Shown here: positions 14,946 through 24,533 of the stretch, one piece after another
Position numbering within the stretch: position 1 is the stretch's first letter
Layout of the letters: each line of letters opens with the position of its first letter
The notes under the pieces: model-generated
What the model saw: only the letters and a program-made list of their open reading frames with translations
The model's database searches: none
Told to the model about the DNA's origin: nothing
NCBI GenBank assembly: GCA_944323075.1
Contig: CALURC010000007.1
Location: 62,001-126,000, forward strand
Direction of reading: 5' to 3'
Source of the DNA: an uncultured Alistipes sp.
GTDB lineage: Bacteria; Bacteroidota; Bacteroidia; Bacteroidales; Rikenellaceae
DNA length: 64,000 nucleotides
Position numbers and translations under genes: made by a program

Positions 14946-16631
14946 TTAAGCTTTCTGTTCGGAGAGCAGTTGTCGGGCTCGATCCAATGCGATGTTGATG
15001 TGGCTACAAATATTCTCTTCGCCAAGCAGGTCGTAAAAATGGGCTTGTTCCAGCGTCTTGTGGACTTGCTCGTTTACACCCGAAAGAATGATCCGGATCC
15101 CTTCTCGTTGTGAGGTCTTACATAGAATAGTCAGGTTGTGGATGCCGGTCGAATCGATGAACGGAACTTTACGCATACGGATAATGCGGATTTGAGGACG
15201 ATCGTGTAACATGACCATTTGTTCCTCAAATTTATTGGCGATACCGAAGAAGTAGGGCCCGTCGATTTCGTAGACTTCGACTCCGTCGGGGATTGTCAAG
15301 TGCTCGGCGTTCAGCGCGACATCCACATCGGCATTCGGATCGATTTCATCGGTTAGTACCGATATATTGGTCGTTTCAGCGACCCGTTTCATGAATAACA
15401 GGCAGGCAATGACCAGACCGACCTCAATGGCAACGGTTAAGTCGAACAGAACGGTCAGCAGAAAGGTGATCAACAGCACGGCAACGTCCGATTTGGGGTT
15501 GGACATCAGTGCCCGGAATGTTCTCCATTCGCTCATGTTGTAGGCAACGACGACCAATACGCCAGCCAGACAGGCCATCGGAATGTGTTTGGTCAGGGGA
15601 CCGAGACAAAGTAGAATTAATAACAGTACTACGGCATGAATTAATCCGGCAACCGGCGTTTTCCCTCCGTTGTTTATATTGGTCATGGTGCGGGCGATAG
15701 CTCCTGTAGCTGGAATACCGCCAAAAAATGGAGTAACGATATTTGCTGCTCCTTGTGCCAGAAGTTCCTGGTTTGAGTCGTGTTTATCTCCGGTGACACC
15801 ATCAGCAACAGTTGCTGAAAGAAGCGATTCGATAGCTCCGAGGACAGCGATGGTTACGGCAGCGGGGAAAAGGCTTTTAATAACCTCCCAGCTCATTTCT
15901 GGAACGGCTACACCCGGTAATGAGGCCTTTATCTGAAATCGATCTCCGATCGTTTCAATCGAAGTGATTCCGGCGTAGCGTTTCAAAAGGAATACGGCTA
16001 TGGTCATGACGACGATAGCGATTAGCGAACCCGGAATTTTTTTTGAAAATCTGGGGGTTACGAATATGATCACAATACTCAGTATACCGACGGCTGTTGA
16101 ATAGGGGTCAATCGTCCCGATATGTTGAAAATAGCACGCCCATTTTTCTAGAAATTCGGCTGGAACGCTCTCTGTTGTCATTCCGAACAGATCTTTGATT
16201 TGGGTCGTAAAGATCGTAACGGCGATACCGCTGGTAAATCCGACGACGATCGGATAGGGAATGAATTTGATGATGGTTCCCAATTTAAACAGACCCAACA
16301 GAATGAGCAGAACACCGGCCATGATCGTTGCAACGATCAACCCCTTCTCTCCGTATTGGGCGATGATTCCGTAAACGATTACGATAAAAGCTCCGGTTGG
16401 CCCGCCGATTTGGACTTTGCTGCCACCCAGAAACGAGATGATAAAACCGGCAATAATTGCAGTGATGATTCCTTTTTCGGGAGAGACACCAGAGGCGATA
16501 CCGAATGCAATGGCCAATGGCAAAGCTACAATTCCGACAATAATTCCCGCCATCAGGTCGGAAATGAAAGTCTGTTTCGAGTAGTGTTTGAGCGTTCGAA
16601 ACAGTTTGGGCTGAAATGCAAAAGATTTCAT
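14946..16631 (-). CDS. SulP family anion transporter with STAS domain
   Basis: A 561-residue inner-membrane permease. The SulP transmembrane core (about residues 15-420) carries signature stretches AGIIVGIVALPLAIAFGIASGV near the N-terminus and GIPATGAIARTMTNINNGGKTPVAGL in the middle. A C-terminal STAS domain (about 445-555) includes VPFIDSTGIHNL, the site that is phosphorylated in STAS regulators. Family members carry sulfate, bicarbonate or dicarboxylates, often with Na+ or H+; the substrate cannot be read from sequence. The gene stands alone, with a TACTTTTG -7 box at 16677-16684. Confidence 0.92.
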   Translation of the reverse strand: MKSFAFQPKLFRTLKHYSKQTFISDLMAGIIVGIVALPLAIAFGIASGVSPEKGIITAIIAGFIISFLGGSKVQIGGPTGAFIVIVYGIIAQYGEKGLIVATIMAGVLLILLGLFKLGTIIKFIPYPIVVGFTSGIAVTIFTTQIKDLFGMTTESVPAEFLEKWACYFQHIGTIDPYSTAVGILSIVIIFVTPRFSKKIPGSLIAIVVMTIAVFLLKRYAGITSIETIGDRFQIKASLPGVAVPEMSWEVIKSLFPAAVTIAVLGAIESLLSATVADGVTGDKHDSNQELLAQGAANIVTPFFGGIPATGAIARTMTNINNGGKTPVAGLIHAVVLLLILLCLGPLTKHIPMACLAGVLVVVAYNMSEWRTFRALMSNPKSDVAVLLITFLLTVLFDLTVAIEVGLVIACLLFMKRVAETTNISVLTDEIDPNADVDVALNAEHLTIPDGVEVYEIDGPYFFGIANKFEEQMVMLHDRPQIRIIRMRKVPFIDSTGIHNLTILCKTSQREGIRIILSGVNEQVHKTLEQAHFYDLLGEENICSHINIALDRARQLLSEQKA

Positions 16632-16676
16632 TTTTTTACATGGAAAATTGGGTGATTACCGTATGTTTTGGGCGTG

Positions 16677-16684
16677 CAAAAGTA
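16677..16684 (-). promoter_or_regulatory. -7 box of the SulP gene
   Basis: TACTTTTG on the - strand, 45 bases before the ATG at 16631, fits TAnnTTTG. Confidence 0.4.
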
Positions 16685-16752
16685 GTCAATTATTTTTATA
16701 TCAGTCTGAAAAAGGTGTTTTTTACTTATACTTTTTGGCATAAAAAATAAGT

Positions 16753-16784
16753 AAAGGCGATCTTCCTGAACGAAGATCGCCTTT
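16753..16784 (-). terminator. Rho-independent terminator
   Basis: A perfect 12-bp stem, AAAGGCGATCTT / AAGATCGCCTTT, with an 8-base loop. On the - strand it is followed by ACTTATTTTTTA, so it terminates the lipoprotein gene ending at 16813. Confidence 0.8.
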
Positions 16785-16812
16785 ATGTAAGTCTATTTTT
16801 AATGAAAATCTG

Positions 16813-17751
16813 TTATTGAATCAAGTAGTCAGTTACGTAACCTCCGTATGAGATTCTGGTTTTTGGGTTACAAACATTGATTTCCGATCCACCCAAAAGT
16901 TCAGCTTCGGTATAATTCTCCAAATTCGGATCATCGGCTAAAAAGATAAGCATTTTCCCATTTCCTACAGGAACAACAGATGAACATTGTGGATTATATA
17001 GAAATGGAGTTGGAGTTGATACTGTCATATTATCGATTGGATAATACATAGTAGTCCCATTATTATTTGAGTTGATTGAAAAAATTGAATACTGAATATC
17101 TGAAAGTTTTTGACAGCCATTGTTTTGACTGATTTGATACGATCCATTCCATTTTGATTTATATTCGACCGTGGTTCCTTCTGAAGATATGCTTGGAACA
17201 GACGATACAAATTGTGATACATATACGGTCCAAGTGTTGTCGCCAGTATTGTTGATGGAATAAGAACTTGCAGTGAGTTTTATTTCATCTCCGTTACTAT
17301 ATATTGAATATGTCGAAGAAGTGTTAAAGTCAATGTCCCATTGTGCAGAAGGCGTTCCAAGCGTTGGGTAACCGTTTGTCTTGATGGATATAGAACCTTT
17401 ACGAACGAAATCTTTGTCATAAGAATCTCCTTCGGTGGGGCTACCTGTGTAAGTCAACGTATATGTTCCATTGGTTTCGTCAAAAGTGATGGTTGTTTCA
17501 GAGGTGCAAAGTAGGCGTTTTATTGAGTCCGGAGCTTGATTGGGGTCTCCATTTCCTTCTTCAATCAAGGTGTTTAAACGAAATGCTACATTGAAAGGGT
17601 CCAATGTCATTACATTTTGTTTGCGGACAGATACGTAAATGTTATAACCCATTGCGGTTTGGGTCCTTTCGAAATAGTCATTTTTTAAGCAAGAAGAAAA
17701 AATGGCGATACATCCTGCTAATACCAGTAATTTGCTAGTAAATTTATTCAT
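16813..17751 (-). CDS. Hypothetical lipoprotein, 312 aa
   Basis: The N-terminus MNKFTSKLLVLAGCIAIFSSC is an SPII signal with lipobox ending at Cys21, so the protein is a lipoprotein of the periplasm or cell surface. The rest is beta-rich, Ser/Thr/Asn-rich and without recognisable catalytic motifs (TLTYTGSPTEGDSYDKDFVRKGSISI; YNPQCSSVVPVGNGKMLIFLADD). It is a single gene with a -7 box at 17772-17779 and a strong terminator. Composition resembles other Bacteroidales outer-membrane lipoproteins of unknown function; no Sus pairing is present. Confidence 0.7.
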   Translation of the reverse strand: MNKFTSKLLVLAGCIAIFSSCLKNDYFERTQTAMGYNIYVSVRKQNVMTLDPFNVAFRLNTLIEEGNGDPNQAPDSIKRLLCTSETTITFDETNGTYTLTYTGSPTEGDSYDKDFVRKGSISIKTNGYPTLGTPSAQWDIDFNTSSTYSIYSNGDEIKLTASSYSINNTGDNTWTVYVSQFVSSVPSISSEGTTVEYKSKWNGSYQISQNNGCQKLSDIQYSIFSINSNNNGTTMYYPIDNMTVSTPTPFLYNPQCSSVVPVGNGKMLIFLADDPNLENYTEAELLGGSEINVCNPKTRISYGGYVTDYLIQ

Positions 17752-17771
17752 TTTGTCGTATGTTAAGTTCT

Positions 17772-17779
17772 CAAAGGTA
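17772..17779 (-). promoter_or_regulatory. -7 box of the lipoprotein gene
   Basis: TACCTTTG on the - strand, 20 bases upstream of the ATG at 17751. Confidence 0.45.
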
Positions 17780-17840
17780 TATATTTACAACGTATTTTAA
17801 AAGATGTTATTGCTTTTTTAAATGTTGCATCTGCAATCAA

Positions 17841-18803
17841 TTATCTTTCAGAAGGACGTAAACTTTTCGAACGTCCGATAAATATTTGTATTGCACGAAG
17901 GATCCATACGGCGCATATGGCAAGTAGGATCCGGGGCATTAACAGCCATATGAGTCCGATACCGATCGTGTAGAAGATTACAGTATCTTCTAACAAACTA
18001 TGAGAGATTGCAATATGGGTGTTTAGCAGCAGTGAATCATGTCGTGAAATCCCACCTCTGTGGATTTCATCAATCAGCGCAGCGCCTCCGTAGGTCAAAC
18101 CGACAATATTGCTGATAATCCATAAAAATGAGGTCGATTGGGGGAGCCCGAATATGGCCATAAACGGACGAAGCGGAACTGATATCAGATCAAGTAGGTG
18201 AAATTCACGTAAGATTTGTTGAATGATGTTCAGCGCGATGATAATAACGCCGATTTGCAGACAAAGGGGCACAACTGTTGTAATCCAAGAAATAGCTACC
18301 TCATTCCACGATGTTGGAGTATGTCCGGCTGCAGGGAGATGTAAGGTCCCCGACATTTGTTCGGGAAGGATGAGATTTAGTAGGGCTGCTGCAATAAAGG
18401 CTGTTACCAAGCGGAGAAGGGTCATGCCCACAGCAGAGACTCCTGTCTTGTGTTGAACGGCTGATTCGATCGGCAGATTGTGGCATATTAGGGCCATGAC
18501 AGCTAGAATGACTACACTCCGGTAGTCAAATCCGAGTGTGGCAATAACGGCAACGGTGGCATAGTTGTTTGATAGAGCAGCTGTTAGAAAAACCAGTCCG
18601 CTACTTCCGGGAAGCCCGATCCTATTGAAAAGCGGTGCAATCATGTCGGATATCCAGCCGATGACTCCGAGGTATTCCAATACAGAGATACCGAGTGTGA
18701 TGGGGATGACCATTTTTATAACCCATACGGCAGTTTCCCATGCTGGGCGTAGCGCACTCTTGGCTGCATATCGTAAACGGGTGATTGTGTCGTTGCGTTT
18801 CAT
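17841..18803 (-). CDS. Nucleoside-recognition (Gate) domain membrane protein
   Basis: A polytopic protein of 320 residues with two Gate-type halves (PF07670-like): WVIKMVIPITLGISVLEYLGVIGWI...PLFNRIGLPGSSGLVFLTAALSN in the first and VPLCLQIGVIIIALNI...LPQSTSFLWIISNIVGLTYGGAALIDE in the second. Related proteins include spore-maturation SpmA/B and nucleoside or ion channels; the substrate is unknown. ATG 18803 is chosen because the upstream alternative (18833) falls inside a TAGCTTTG -7 box at 18833-18840, and an AAGGAAAG site precedes 18803. It is divergent from the DUF4954 gene. Confidence 0.8.
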   Translation of the reverse strand: MKRNDTITRLRYAAKSALRPAWETAVWVIKMVIPITLGISVLEYLGVIGWISDMIAPLFNRIGLPGSSGLVFLTAALSNNYATVAVIATLGFDYRSVVILAVMALICHNLPIESAVQHKTGVSAVGMTLLRLVTAFIAAALLNLILPEQMSGTLHLPAAGHTPTSWNEVAISWITTVVPLCLQIGVIIIALNIIQQILREFHLLDLISVPLRPFMAIFGLPQSTSFLWIISNIVGLTYGGAALIDEIHRGGISRHDSLLLNTHIAISHSLLEDTVIFYTIGIGLIWLLMPRILLAICAVWILRAIQIFIGRSKSLRPSER

Positions 18804-18832
18804 TGCGATCGAGCTTTCCTTGAAAAAGCCCA

Positions 18833-18840
18833 CAAAGCTA
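18833..18840 (-). promoter_or_regulatory. -7 box of the Gate-domain gene
   Basis: TAGCTTTG on the - strand, 29 bases before the chosen ATG at 18803; it rules out the longer start. Confidence 0.5.
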
Positions 18841-18937
18841 CGATTTTAATTTGGAATAACCTTAATATTATTGGACTGGCTTCCCGTATTTGAATGACAC
18901 TTCTGGATGTGGGAAAAGTAGTCGTAAAATAAATTCG

Positions 18938-18945
18938 TATTTTTG
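18938..18945 (+). promoter_or_regulatory. -7 box of the DUF4954 gene
   Basis: TATTTTTG on the + strand, 23 bases before the ATG at 18969. No clear -33 element. Confidence 0.35.
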
Positions 18946-18968
18946 GATGTTCTATTATATATAGATAT

Positions 18969-20843
18969 ATGTTTATGGAAAATACAATAGAGGGTAAATA
19001 TAGGTCTTTAACGGAACACGAGTTGACTGTACTGTCGGCCAATGGGTGTACGGCAGAAGATTGGTCAAATGTTCGTGTGTCCGAAGGGTTCGATCCGAAA
19101 TATGTTCGAGGAGCGCATTTTGGCGGTAGTATTCGTCTCGGAGCCAATGGCGCCGCAATACATTTGCCAGGCGGTGTTGTGCGACGTAGCGGGATTTATC
19201 GGGCTGCATTATATGATTGTACGATAGGAGACGGAGTGTTGATTGCCAATGTCGGACGTTATATTGCCCGGTATGATCTGGCGGATCGGGTTGTCGTCGA
19301 GAATGTGGGGGAAATTATATGTACCGGGAAGTCTGCTTTTGGCAACGGTGTTGAGGCAGCTGTCGTAAATGAATCGGGAGGACGGGAGGTTCCTGTTTTT
19401 GATCATCTTACGGCTCAATTAGCTTATGTTATGGCTATGTATCGGCACCGTCGTGCTACGATCGCTCGGTTGGAGGAGATGATCCGACGAGAGGTTGAAG
19501 CACGACAGTCTGATCGAGGAACGATTGGTGCAGGTAGTCGGATTGTCAATACGCTTTCTACCGTTGATGTAAGGATTGGAGAGGAGGCTGTAGTCGAAGG
19601 GGCTTTGTCGTTGCGTAACGGTACGATCAACAGTACGGTTGAAGCACCTACTTATGTTGGAGCTGGAGTAACGGCTTCCGATTTTATAGCTGCATGTGGA
19701 TCGCGGATCGATACGGGATCAATGATCAAAAAGTGTTTTATCGGCGAAGGCGTTCTGATCGAAAACGGATTTTCTGCGGAAAACTCTCTGTTTTTTGCCA
19801 ATAGCCACTGTAATCACGGTGAAGCCTGTTCTGTTTTTGCGGGACCCTACACAGTGTCGCACCACCGTGCTACGTTGTTGATTGCCGGATATTTTCTCTT
19901 TTTCAATGCGGGTAGCGGGGCCAATCAGAGTAACCATATGTACAAATCGGGACCGGTCCATCAGGGAATTCATCTTCGGGGGTGTAAGTTTGCCAGTGAT
20001 GCGTATGTGTTGTTGCCGGCGGCGACCGGAGCTTTTTCTATAGTCAAGGGACGGCATTATGATCATCACGATACCCGGGCGATGCCCTTTTCATATTTGA
20101 TTGAAGAGGCAGGAGAATCCGTTTTGTTGCCCGGTATAGGATTGCGTAGTTTTGGTACCGCTCGAGATGTGCGGAAATGGCCCAAACGGGATCGACGTAA
20201 CGGACAGGGGCATGATATCATTCACTATGATCTGATGAATCCATATACGGCCGGTTGGGTTTTGCAAGGAGTAGTCGAATGTAAAAAGCTACTTGAGCGT
20301 TACTCTACGGCCGAGGCTGTGAAATGGAACCATGTAAAGATTAAAATGTCCTCTTTAAGGAAAGGTTTGTTACTTTATACTCAGGCGTTGCGTGCTTATT
20401 TAGGCGAACGGTTTGCTTCAGGGATAGCTCCTGCGGAATCGGATGCGACGATGCGGGAGTGGGTGGATTGGGCTGGAATGATTGCACCTCGCAGTCGGGT
20501 CGATGCGTTGCTCGACCGGATTGATTCAGGAGAGATTCCCGATTTGGAATCGTTTGCTCATGAATTGCACGAAATAGTGGAAAATTATCGTGACGATGAA
20601 ATGAAGTGGGCACACTATGCTCTTGGTGTATTGTTGGAGAAGGATGAACAACAGATTACGGATGAGGATGTTGCCGGGGTAATTGAGAAAGGAGCAAAGG
20701 ATCGGAAAACGCTTGATGATGCAATAGAACAGGATGCAGGAAGAGATTTCGCTCCCTCAATGTCAGTCGGATACGGAATTGATGATCCGTTGTCGCGTGC
20801 TGATGACTTTACGGCAGTGCGTGGTACTGTTCCGAAAATATAA
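18969..20843 (+). CDS. DUF4954 family protein (left-handed beta-helix)
   Basis: A 624-residue protein matching DUF4954 in length and pattern. Residues about 45-320 contain hexapeptide-type left-handed parallel beta-helix coils (GAHFGGSIRLGANG, CTIGDGVLIANVGRYI, GTIGAGSRIVNTLSTVDVRIGEEAVVEG, CFIGEGVLIENGF), a fold shared with sugar-nucleotide acyl- and nucleotidyltransferases. Conserved polar stretches HCNHGEACSVFAGPYTVSHHR and GSGANQSNHMYKSGPVHQG probably line the active site. The C-terminus is helical and acidic. ATG 18969 or 18975 (MFM) could both start. Exact activity is unknown; carbohydrate or nucleotide-sugar handling is inference. Confidence 0.85.
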   Translation: MFMENTIEGKYRSLTEHELTVLSANGCTAEDWSNVRVSEGFDPKYVRGAHFGGSIRLGANGAAIHLPGGVVRRSGIYRAALYDCTIGDGVLIANVGRYIARYDLADRVVVENVGEIICTGKSAFGNGVEAAVVNESGGREVPVFDHLTAQLAYVMAMYRHRRATIARLEEMIRREVEARQSDRGTIGAGSRIVNTLSTVDVRIGEEAVVEGALSLRNGTINSTVEAPTYVGAGVTASDFIAACGSRIDTGSMIKKCFIGEGVLIENGFSAENSLFFANSHCNHGEACSVFAGPYTVSHHRATLLIAGYFLFFNAGSGANQSNHMYKSGPVHQGIHLRGCKFASDAYVLLPAATGAFSIVKGRHYDHHDTRAMPFSYLIEEAGESVLLPGIGLRSFGTARDVRKWPKRDRRNGQGHDIIHYDLMNPYTAGWVLQGVVECKKLLERYSTAEAVKWNHVKIKMSSLRKGLLLYTQALRAYLGERFASGIAPAESDATMREWVDWAGMIAPRSRVDALLDRIDSGEIPDLESFAHELHEIVENYRDDEMKWAHYALGVLLEKDEQQITDEDVAGVIEKGAKDRKTLDDAIEQDAGRDFAPSMSVGYGIDDPLSRADDFTAVRGTVPKI

Positions 20844-20876
20844 TGGAAGTAAAATGTCTGTCGGAAACTCGCTTTG

Positions 20877-20909
20877 TTTGGGCGTGTTGAAATAAAAAGC
20901 GTATCTTTG
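20877..20909 (+). promoter_or_regulatory. Promoter of der
   Basis: TTTG (20877-20880) and TATCTTTG (20902-20909), 21 bases apart, are good matches to the Bacteroidetes -33 and -7 boxes. The -7 box lies 33 bases before the der ATG. Confidence 0.65.
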
Positions 20910-20942
20910 TCCGATAAGGCAAAACGAATTATTTAAGCAATA

Positions 20943-22247
20943 ATGAGTATAGTAGCGATAGTTGGGCGTCCCAATGTGGGGAAAAGTACGTTGTTCAACC
21001 GGTTGGTGGGTATGCGTAAGGCAATCGTTAACGATTCGGCAGGAACAACACGTGACCGCCATTATGGAACCACCGATTGGAACGGTCGCGAGTTTTCTGT
21101 GATTGATACGGGCGGGTATGCCGTGGGCGATGAAGACTTGTTTGAAGCAGAAATCCGTAAACAAGTAGTCTTGGCGATCGAAGAAGCCGATGTAATCCTC
21201 TTTTTGGTTGAGGTGTCGACCGGAATTACAGATTTGGATGCGATTGTAGCCGATCTGTTGCGGCGGTCTTCGAAAAAGGTGATACTTGTTGTCAATAAAG
21301 TGGACAACAATGAATTAATCTATAATTCGCATGAGTTTTATGCGTTAGGATTGGGTGAGCCTTACTGTATTTCATCGATCAACGGAAGCGGAACGGGAGA
21401 GGTGATGGATGCTGTGGTTGCGGCATTGCCCGAGGATTCGAAGAGTGAGTTGCCTGATGATCTGCCCAAGTTCGCAGTGATTGGCCGCCCGAATGTCGGA
21501 AAATCTTCGCTGACCAATGCCCTGCTTGGAACTGAGCGGAATATCGTTACGCCGATTGCCGGAACGACGCGTGATTCGATCCTGTCGCGATACAACAAGT
21601 TCGGGATGGATTTTTATCTGATCGATACGGCCGGGTTGCGTAAGAAAACGAAAGTGACCGAGGATCTCGAATTTTACTCGGTATTGCGTTCCGTGCGGTC
21701 GATCGAAACGTCGGACGTGTGTATCCTGATGATCGACGCTACGACAGGGATAGAGTCCCAAGATCTCAATATCTTTAATCTTGTCGTGCGGAATAAGAAA
21801 GGGTGTGTTATTGTAATCAACAAGTGGGATTTGGTCGACAAGACGGAGAAGACGATGAAGGAGATGACCGAAAACATCCGTCGGCGGATCGCGCCGTTCA
21901 GTGATGTGCCGATTATTTTTACTTCGGTGCTGAACAAACAGCGGATTATGGATGTGTTGCAGACGGCGATGAGGGTCTACTATTCGCGGGCGCGTCGCAT
22001 TCCAACTTCCGAGCTCAACGAATATCTGTTGCCGATTATCGAAGAGACACCTCCTCCCTCCACGAAGGGAAAATACATCCGGATCAAGTATGTGACCCAG
22101 CTCTCCTCTCCGACGCCCGTGTTTGCATTCTTCGTAAATCTGCCTCAATACATCAAAGAGGGCTATCGGCGTTATCTGGAGAACAAGATTCGGGAGCGTT
22201 GGGACTTTCAGGGGGTGCCCATTCAGATCTTCTTCAGACAAAAATAG
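20943..22247 (+). CDS. der: Ribosome biogenesis GTPase Der
   Basis: A 434-residue EngA/Der protein, needed for assembly of the 50S subunit. It has two tandem GTPase domains: the first with [13 protein letters not shown] (G1, residue 4 onward), DTGGY (G3) and NKVD (G4); the second with [19 protein letters not shown] (G3) and NKWD (G4). A C-terminal KH-like domain (about 350-434) ends with the typical [21 protein letters not shown] region. Length is as usual for the family and all G motifs are intact. It is first in a likely three-gene unit with the GH2-like gene (33-base gap) and rlmH. Confidence 0.97.
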   Translation: MSIVAIVGRPNVGKSTLFNRLVGMRKAIVNDSAGTTRDRHYGTTDWNGREFSVIDTGGYAVGDEDLFEAEIRKQVVLAIEEADVILFLVEVSTGITDLDAIVADLLRRSSKKVILVVNKVDNNELIYNSHEFYALGLGEPYCISSINGSGTGEVMDAVVAALPEDSKSELPDDLPKFAVIGRPNVGKSSLTNALLGTERNIVTPIAGTTRDSILSRYNKFGMDFYLIDTAGLRKKTKVTEDLEFYSVLRSVRSIETSDVCILMIDATTGIESQDLNIFNLVVRNKKGCVIVINKWDLVDKTEKTMKEMTENIRRRIAPFSDVPIIFTSVLNKQRIMDVLQTAMRVYYSRARRIPTSELNEYLLPIIEETPPPSTKGKYIRIKYVTQLSSPTPVFAFFVNLPQYIKEGYRRYLENKIRERWDFQGVPIQIFFRQK

Positions 22248-22280
22248 GTGAACGATTTACGATCTATTGAGTATACATAG

Positions 22281-23855
22281 ATGAAAAAGAGTATTTTTTT
22301 GTTTGCGGTGCTGTTATCCTCGGGTTCTCTGTCGGCACAAACGCTGGACGTATGGAGTGACCCTGCGGTCGGAGGTGATGGTAAGGCAGATCCTCGTCAG
22401 GAGTTTGTTAGCTATGTGACGCGAGAAACAGCTGTAAAAGGCGATCCGAACGAGGCGCCGCATTATTTGCCGCTCGATGGGAAGTGGCGGGTTTTGGTCT
22501 CGACAACGGAGGAGGGCGGAGAACCAGGATTTTATCGTCCGGGGTTTACCTCTTCGGCATGGCAGGAAGTTTCAGTGCCGAATATTGAGCCCGATAGGGG
22601 TTCTGATCCCTTCCTCGATTTGATGCCGCCGCAGCTGCCGCCGGAAAACCCCTTGGTGCAATATCGTGCGGTGATTGATGTGCCATACCTGTGGCTCGAT
22701 CGGGACATGTTTGTTCATATCGAGGGCGTGGGAGGAGCTTATACGTTGTATGTAAACGATCGTCGGATCGGGTATAACAACGATGCGCACACGCCGACCG
22801 AATTCGAAATATCGAATGCCGTGACTGACGGAATCAATACGATCGGCATAGAGGTCTATGGCTATTCTACGGGAAATTGGATGGAGACGCTTGTCCCGGG
22901 AAGCCTGCCCGGAACGCTCGGTAAGGTTTATGTCTATTCACAACCCAAACTTCGGATCGAGGATTTTGTGATCCGGACCCGCGGCGATTCGACCGGGATT
23001 CATGGATGGGTCGACTTTGCCGTCGTGATGTCCAATTCCTATCGGGACCAGCAGAAGATCACGTTAGGATATGATATATATTCTCCGGCTGGCAAATTGT
23101 TGACCTATAATCTGATTGAGACAGAGATTCCGGGAAACAGCACCGATACGCTCTATCGTCGTGAAGTTCTTGAGAACGTGTTAAAAAAGATGTCGTGGAG
23201 TCCGCAATCGCCTCAACTGTTTGACCTGATGCTTTACACCCGTCGCGACGGACGAATTACCGAGTACATTCCGATGAAGTTCGGATTGAACGAAACCGAG
23301 TTACGCGATGGAGAACTTTGGATCAACGGGAAACGGGCCGAGCTGAAAGCGGTGGATTACAATGCGGCCCGGACGAAAGATGCGACGAAAAAGGAGTTGA
23401 GGACGCTGAAAAGCGGAGGGGTCAATACGGTCTGTGTAGCCTATCCCCAACCGCGATGGTTCTATGAGCTGTGCAACGAGGTCGGCATGTATGTCATCGA
23501 TCAGGCGAATATCAATGCCGGGTATCGGACGAACGATCGGAACGTGGGCGGTTCGTTGGTCAACAATCCTGCGTTCCTGCCTCAGTTTATCGACCGGGCT
23601 GCAACGATGCAGGGACGGAGCAAGAATTATACATCCGTGATTGCCTTGTCAATGGGAGGTCAGTGCGGGAACGGCTACAATATGTATAAGACCTATCAGT
23701 GGCTCAAACAGAGTGATTCGTTGCACTATGTGACCTATCGTGATGTGCAGGGAGAGTGGAACAGTGACTTCCCGTTTCCTGAGACGGTCGATGCCGCAAG
23801 ATATTTGAACGGTTCTGCTGCAACGACTTCGAAGACAAAAACCACACGTCGATGA
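22281..23855 (+). CDS. GH2-like secreted protein with degenerate active site
   Basis: Signal peptide (MKKSIFLFAVLLSSGSLSAQ), then a GH2 sugar-binding jelly roll (about 55-220), an immunoglobulin-like middle (about 225-340) and a TIM-barrel start (LRDGELWINGKRAELKAVD; WFYELCNEVGMYVIDQANI). In active GH2 enzymes the acid/base lies in a WSLGNE motif; here the aligned stretch is LSMGGQ, with Gln461 in place of Glu. The chain ends at 524 residues, before the usual nucleophile region. It is therefore unlikely to be a working retaining glycosidase and may bind sugars. Its stop overlaps the rlmH start (ATGA). Confidence 0.75.
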   Translation: MKKSIFLFAVLLSSGSLSAQTLDVWSDPAVGGDGKADPRQEFVSYVTRETAVKGDPNEAPHYLPLDGKWRVLVSTTEEGGEPGFYRPGFTSSAWQEVSVPNIEPDRGSDPFLDLMPPQLPPENPLVQYRAVIDVPYLWLDRDMFVHIEGVGGAYTLYVNDRRIGYNNDAHTPTEFEISNAVTDGINTIGIEVYGYSTGNWMETLVPGSLPGTLGKVYVYSQPKLRIEDFVIRTRGDSTGIHGWVDFAVVMSNSYRDQQKITLGYDIYSPAGKLLTYNLIETEIPGNSTDTLYRREVLENVLKKMSWSPQSPQLFDLMLYTRRDGRITEYIPMKFGLNETELRDGELWINGKRAELKAVDYNAARTKDATKKELRTLKSGGVNTVCVAYPQPRWFYELCNEVGMYVIDQANINAGYRTNDRNVGGSLVNNPAFLPQFIDRAATMQGRSKNYTSVIALSMGGQCGNGYNMYKTYQWLKQSDSLHYVTYRDVQGEWNSDFPFPETVDAARYLNGSAATTSKTKTTRR

Positions 23856-24325
23856 ATATCGATCTGATCGTAGTCGGAAAGACTGATTCTCCGCAAATCA
23901 CCGCTTTGCTCGACGACTATATCAAACGGTTGAATTTCTATACGAAGGTTACTTTTGTCGTCTTGCCTGATTTGAAGAACCGGCGGACCATTTCGGCCGA
24001 AAGTCAGAAACGACAGGAAGGCGAGATGTTGATGCGTCGCTTCTCAGAAGGCGATTGTGTCGTGCTGCTCGATGAGCATGGGACCGAGATGCGCTCCATT
24101 GAGTTTGCAACGTGGTTGCAGAAAAAGATGTGCAGCGGGACGAAGCGGCTTTGTTTTGTGATTGGCGGGCCCTATGGATTTTCCAAAGAGGTGTATGAGC
24201 GGGCTGATGCCAAACTCTCCTTGTCGAAAATGACCTTTTCCCATCAGATCGTACGGGCGATCTTTGCCGAACAGCTCTATCGTGCATTTACTATCATCCG
24301 TAATGAACCCTATCATCACGAGTAG
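23852..24325 (+). CDS. rlmH: 23S rRNA (pseudouridine-1915-N3)-methyltransferase RlmH
   Basis: A 157-residue SPOUT methyltransferase that methylates pseudouridine 1915 in helix 69 of 23S rRNA. Features are DCVVLLDEHGTEMRSIEFATWL (about 68-90), the AdoMet-binding knot loop VIGGPYGFSKEVYERA (about 105-120) and the conserved C-terminus LSLSKMTFSHQIVRAIFAEQLYRAFTIIRNEPYHHE. Length is typical. It overlaps the preceding GH2-like gene by 4 bases, so its translation is probably coupled to that gene. Confidence 0.97.
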   Translation: MNIDLIVVGKTDSPQITALLDDYIKRLNFYTKVTFVVLPDLKNRRTISAESQKRQEGEMLMRRFSEGDCVVLLDEHGTEMRSIEFATWLQKKMCSGTKRLCFVIGGPYGFSKEVYERADAKLSLSKMTFSHQIVRAIFAEQLYRAFTIIRNEPYHHE

Positions 24326-24442
24326 TGCACCGATTTTATGATGAGAGGGGAAAAGTGTCGAATGGGTGCTAACAGCGTGAAAGGTGTAAAAGGAAGGTAT
24401 TGTATAGCGAATCCGATCCATAGCACAATAAATGAATAAAAA

Positions 24443-24480
24443 CGGCGGCGAGACTCTCTTTTGGAAAGTTCTTGCCGCCG
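24443..24480. terminator. Bidirectional terminator between rlmH and gltX
   Basis: CGGCGGCGAGA / TCTTGCCGCCG form a G+C-rich stem with one mismatch. On the - strand GTTTTTATT follows, giving a good terminator for gltX; on the + strand CTCTTTATG follows, serving rlmH less strongly. Confidence 0.75.
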
Positions 24481-24533
24481 CTCTTTATGTAGCGTGCAGG
24501 TGTGTTATGAATGGTTCTTGCCTGATTGTGGTA

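Noticed and set aside
21372-22241. 289-aa open frame antisense to der
   Set aside because: Its sequence is an Arg/His-rich shadow; der is intact on the other strand.
22281-23855. Functional beta-galactosidase
   Set aside because: The acid/base Glu is Gln and the nucleophile region is absent, so the usual label is not supported.
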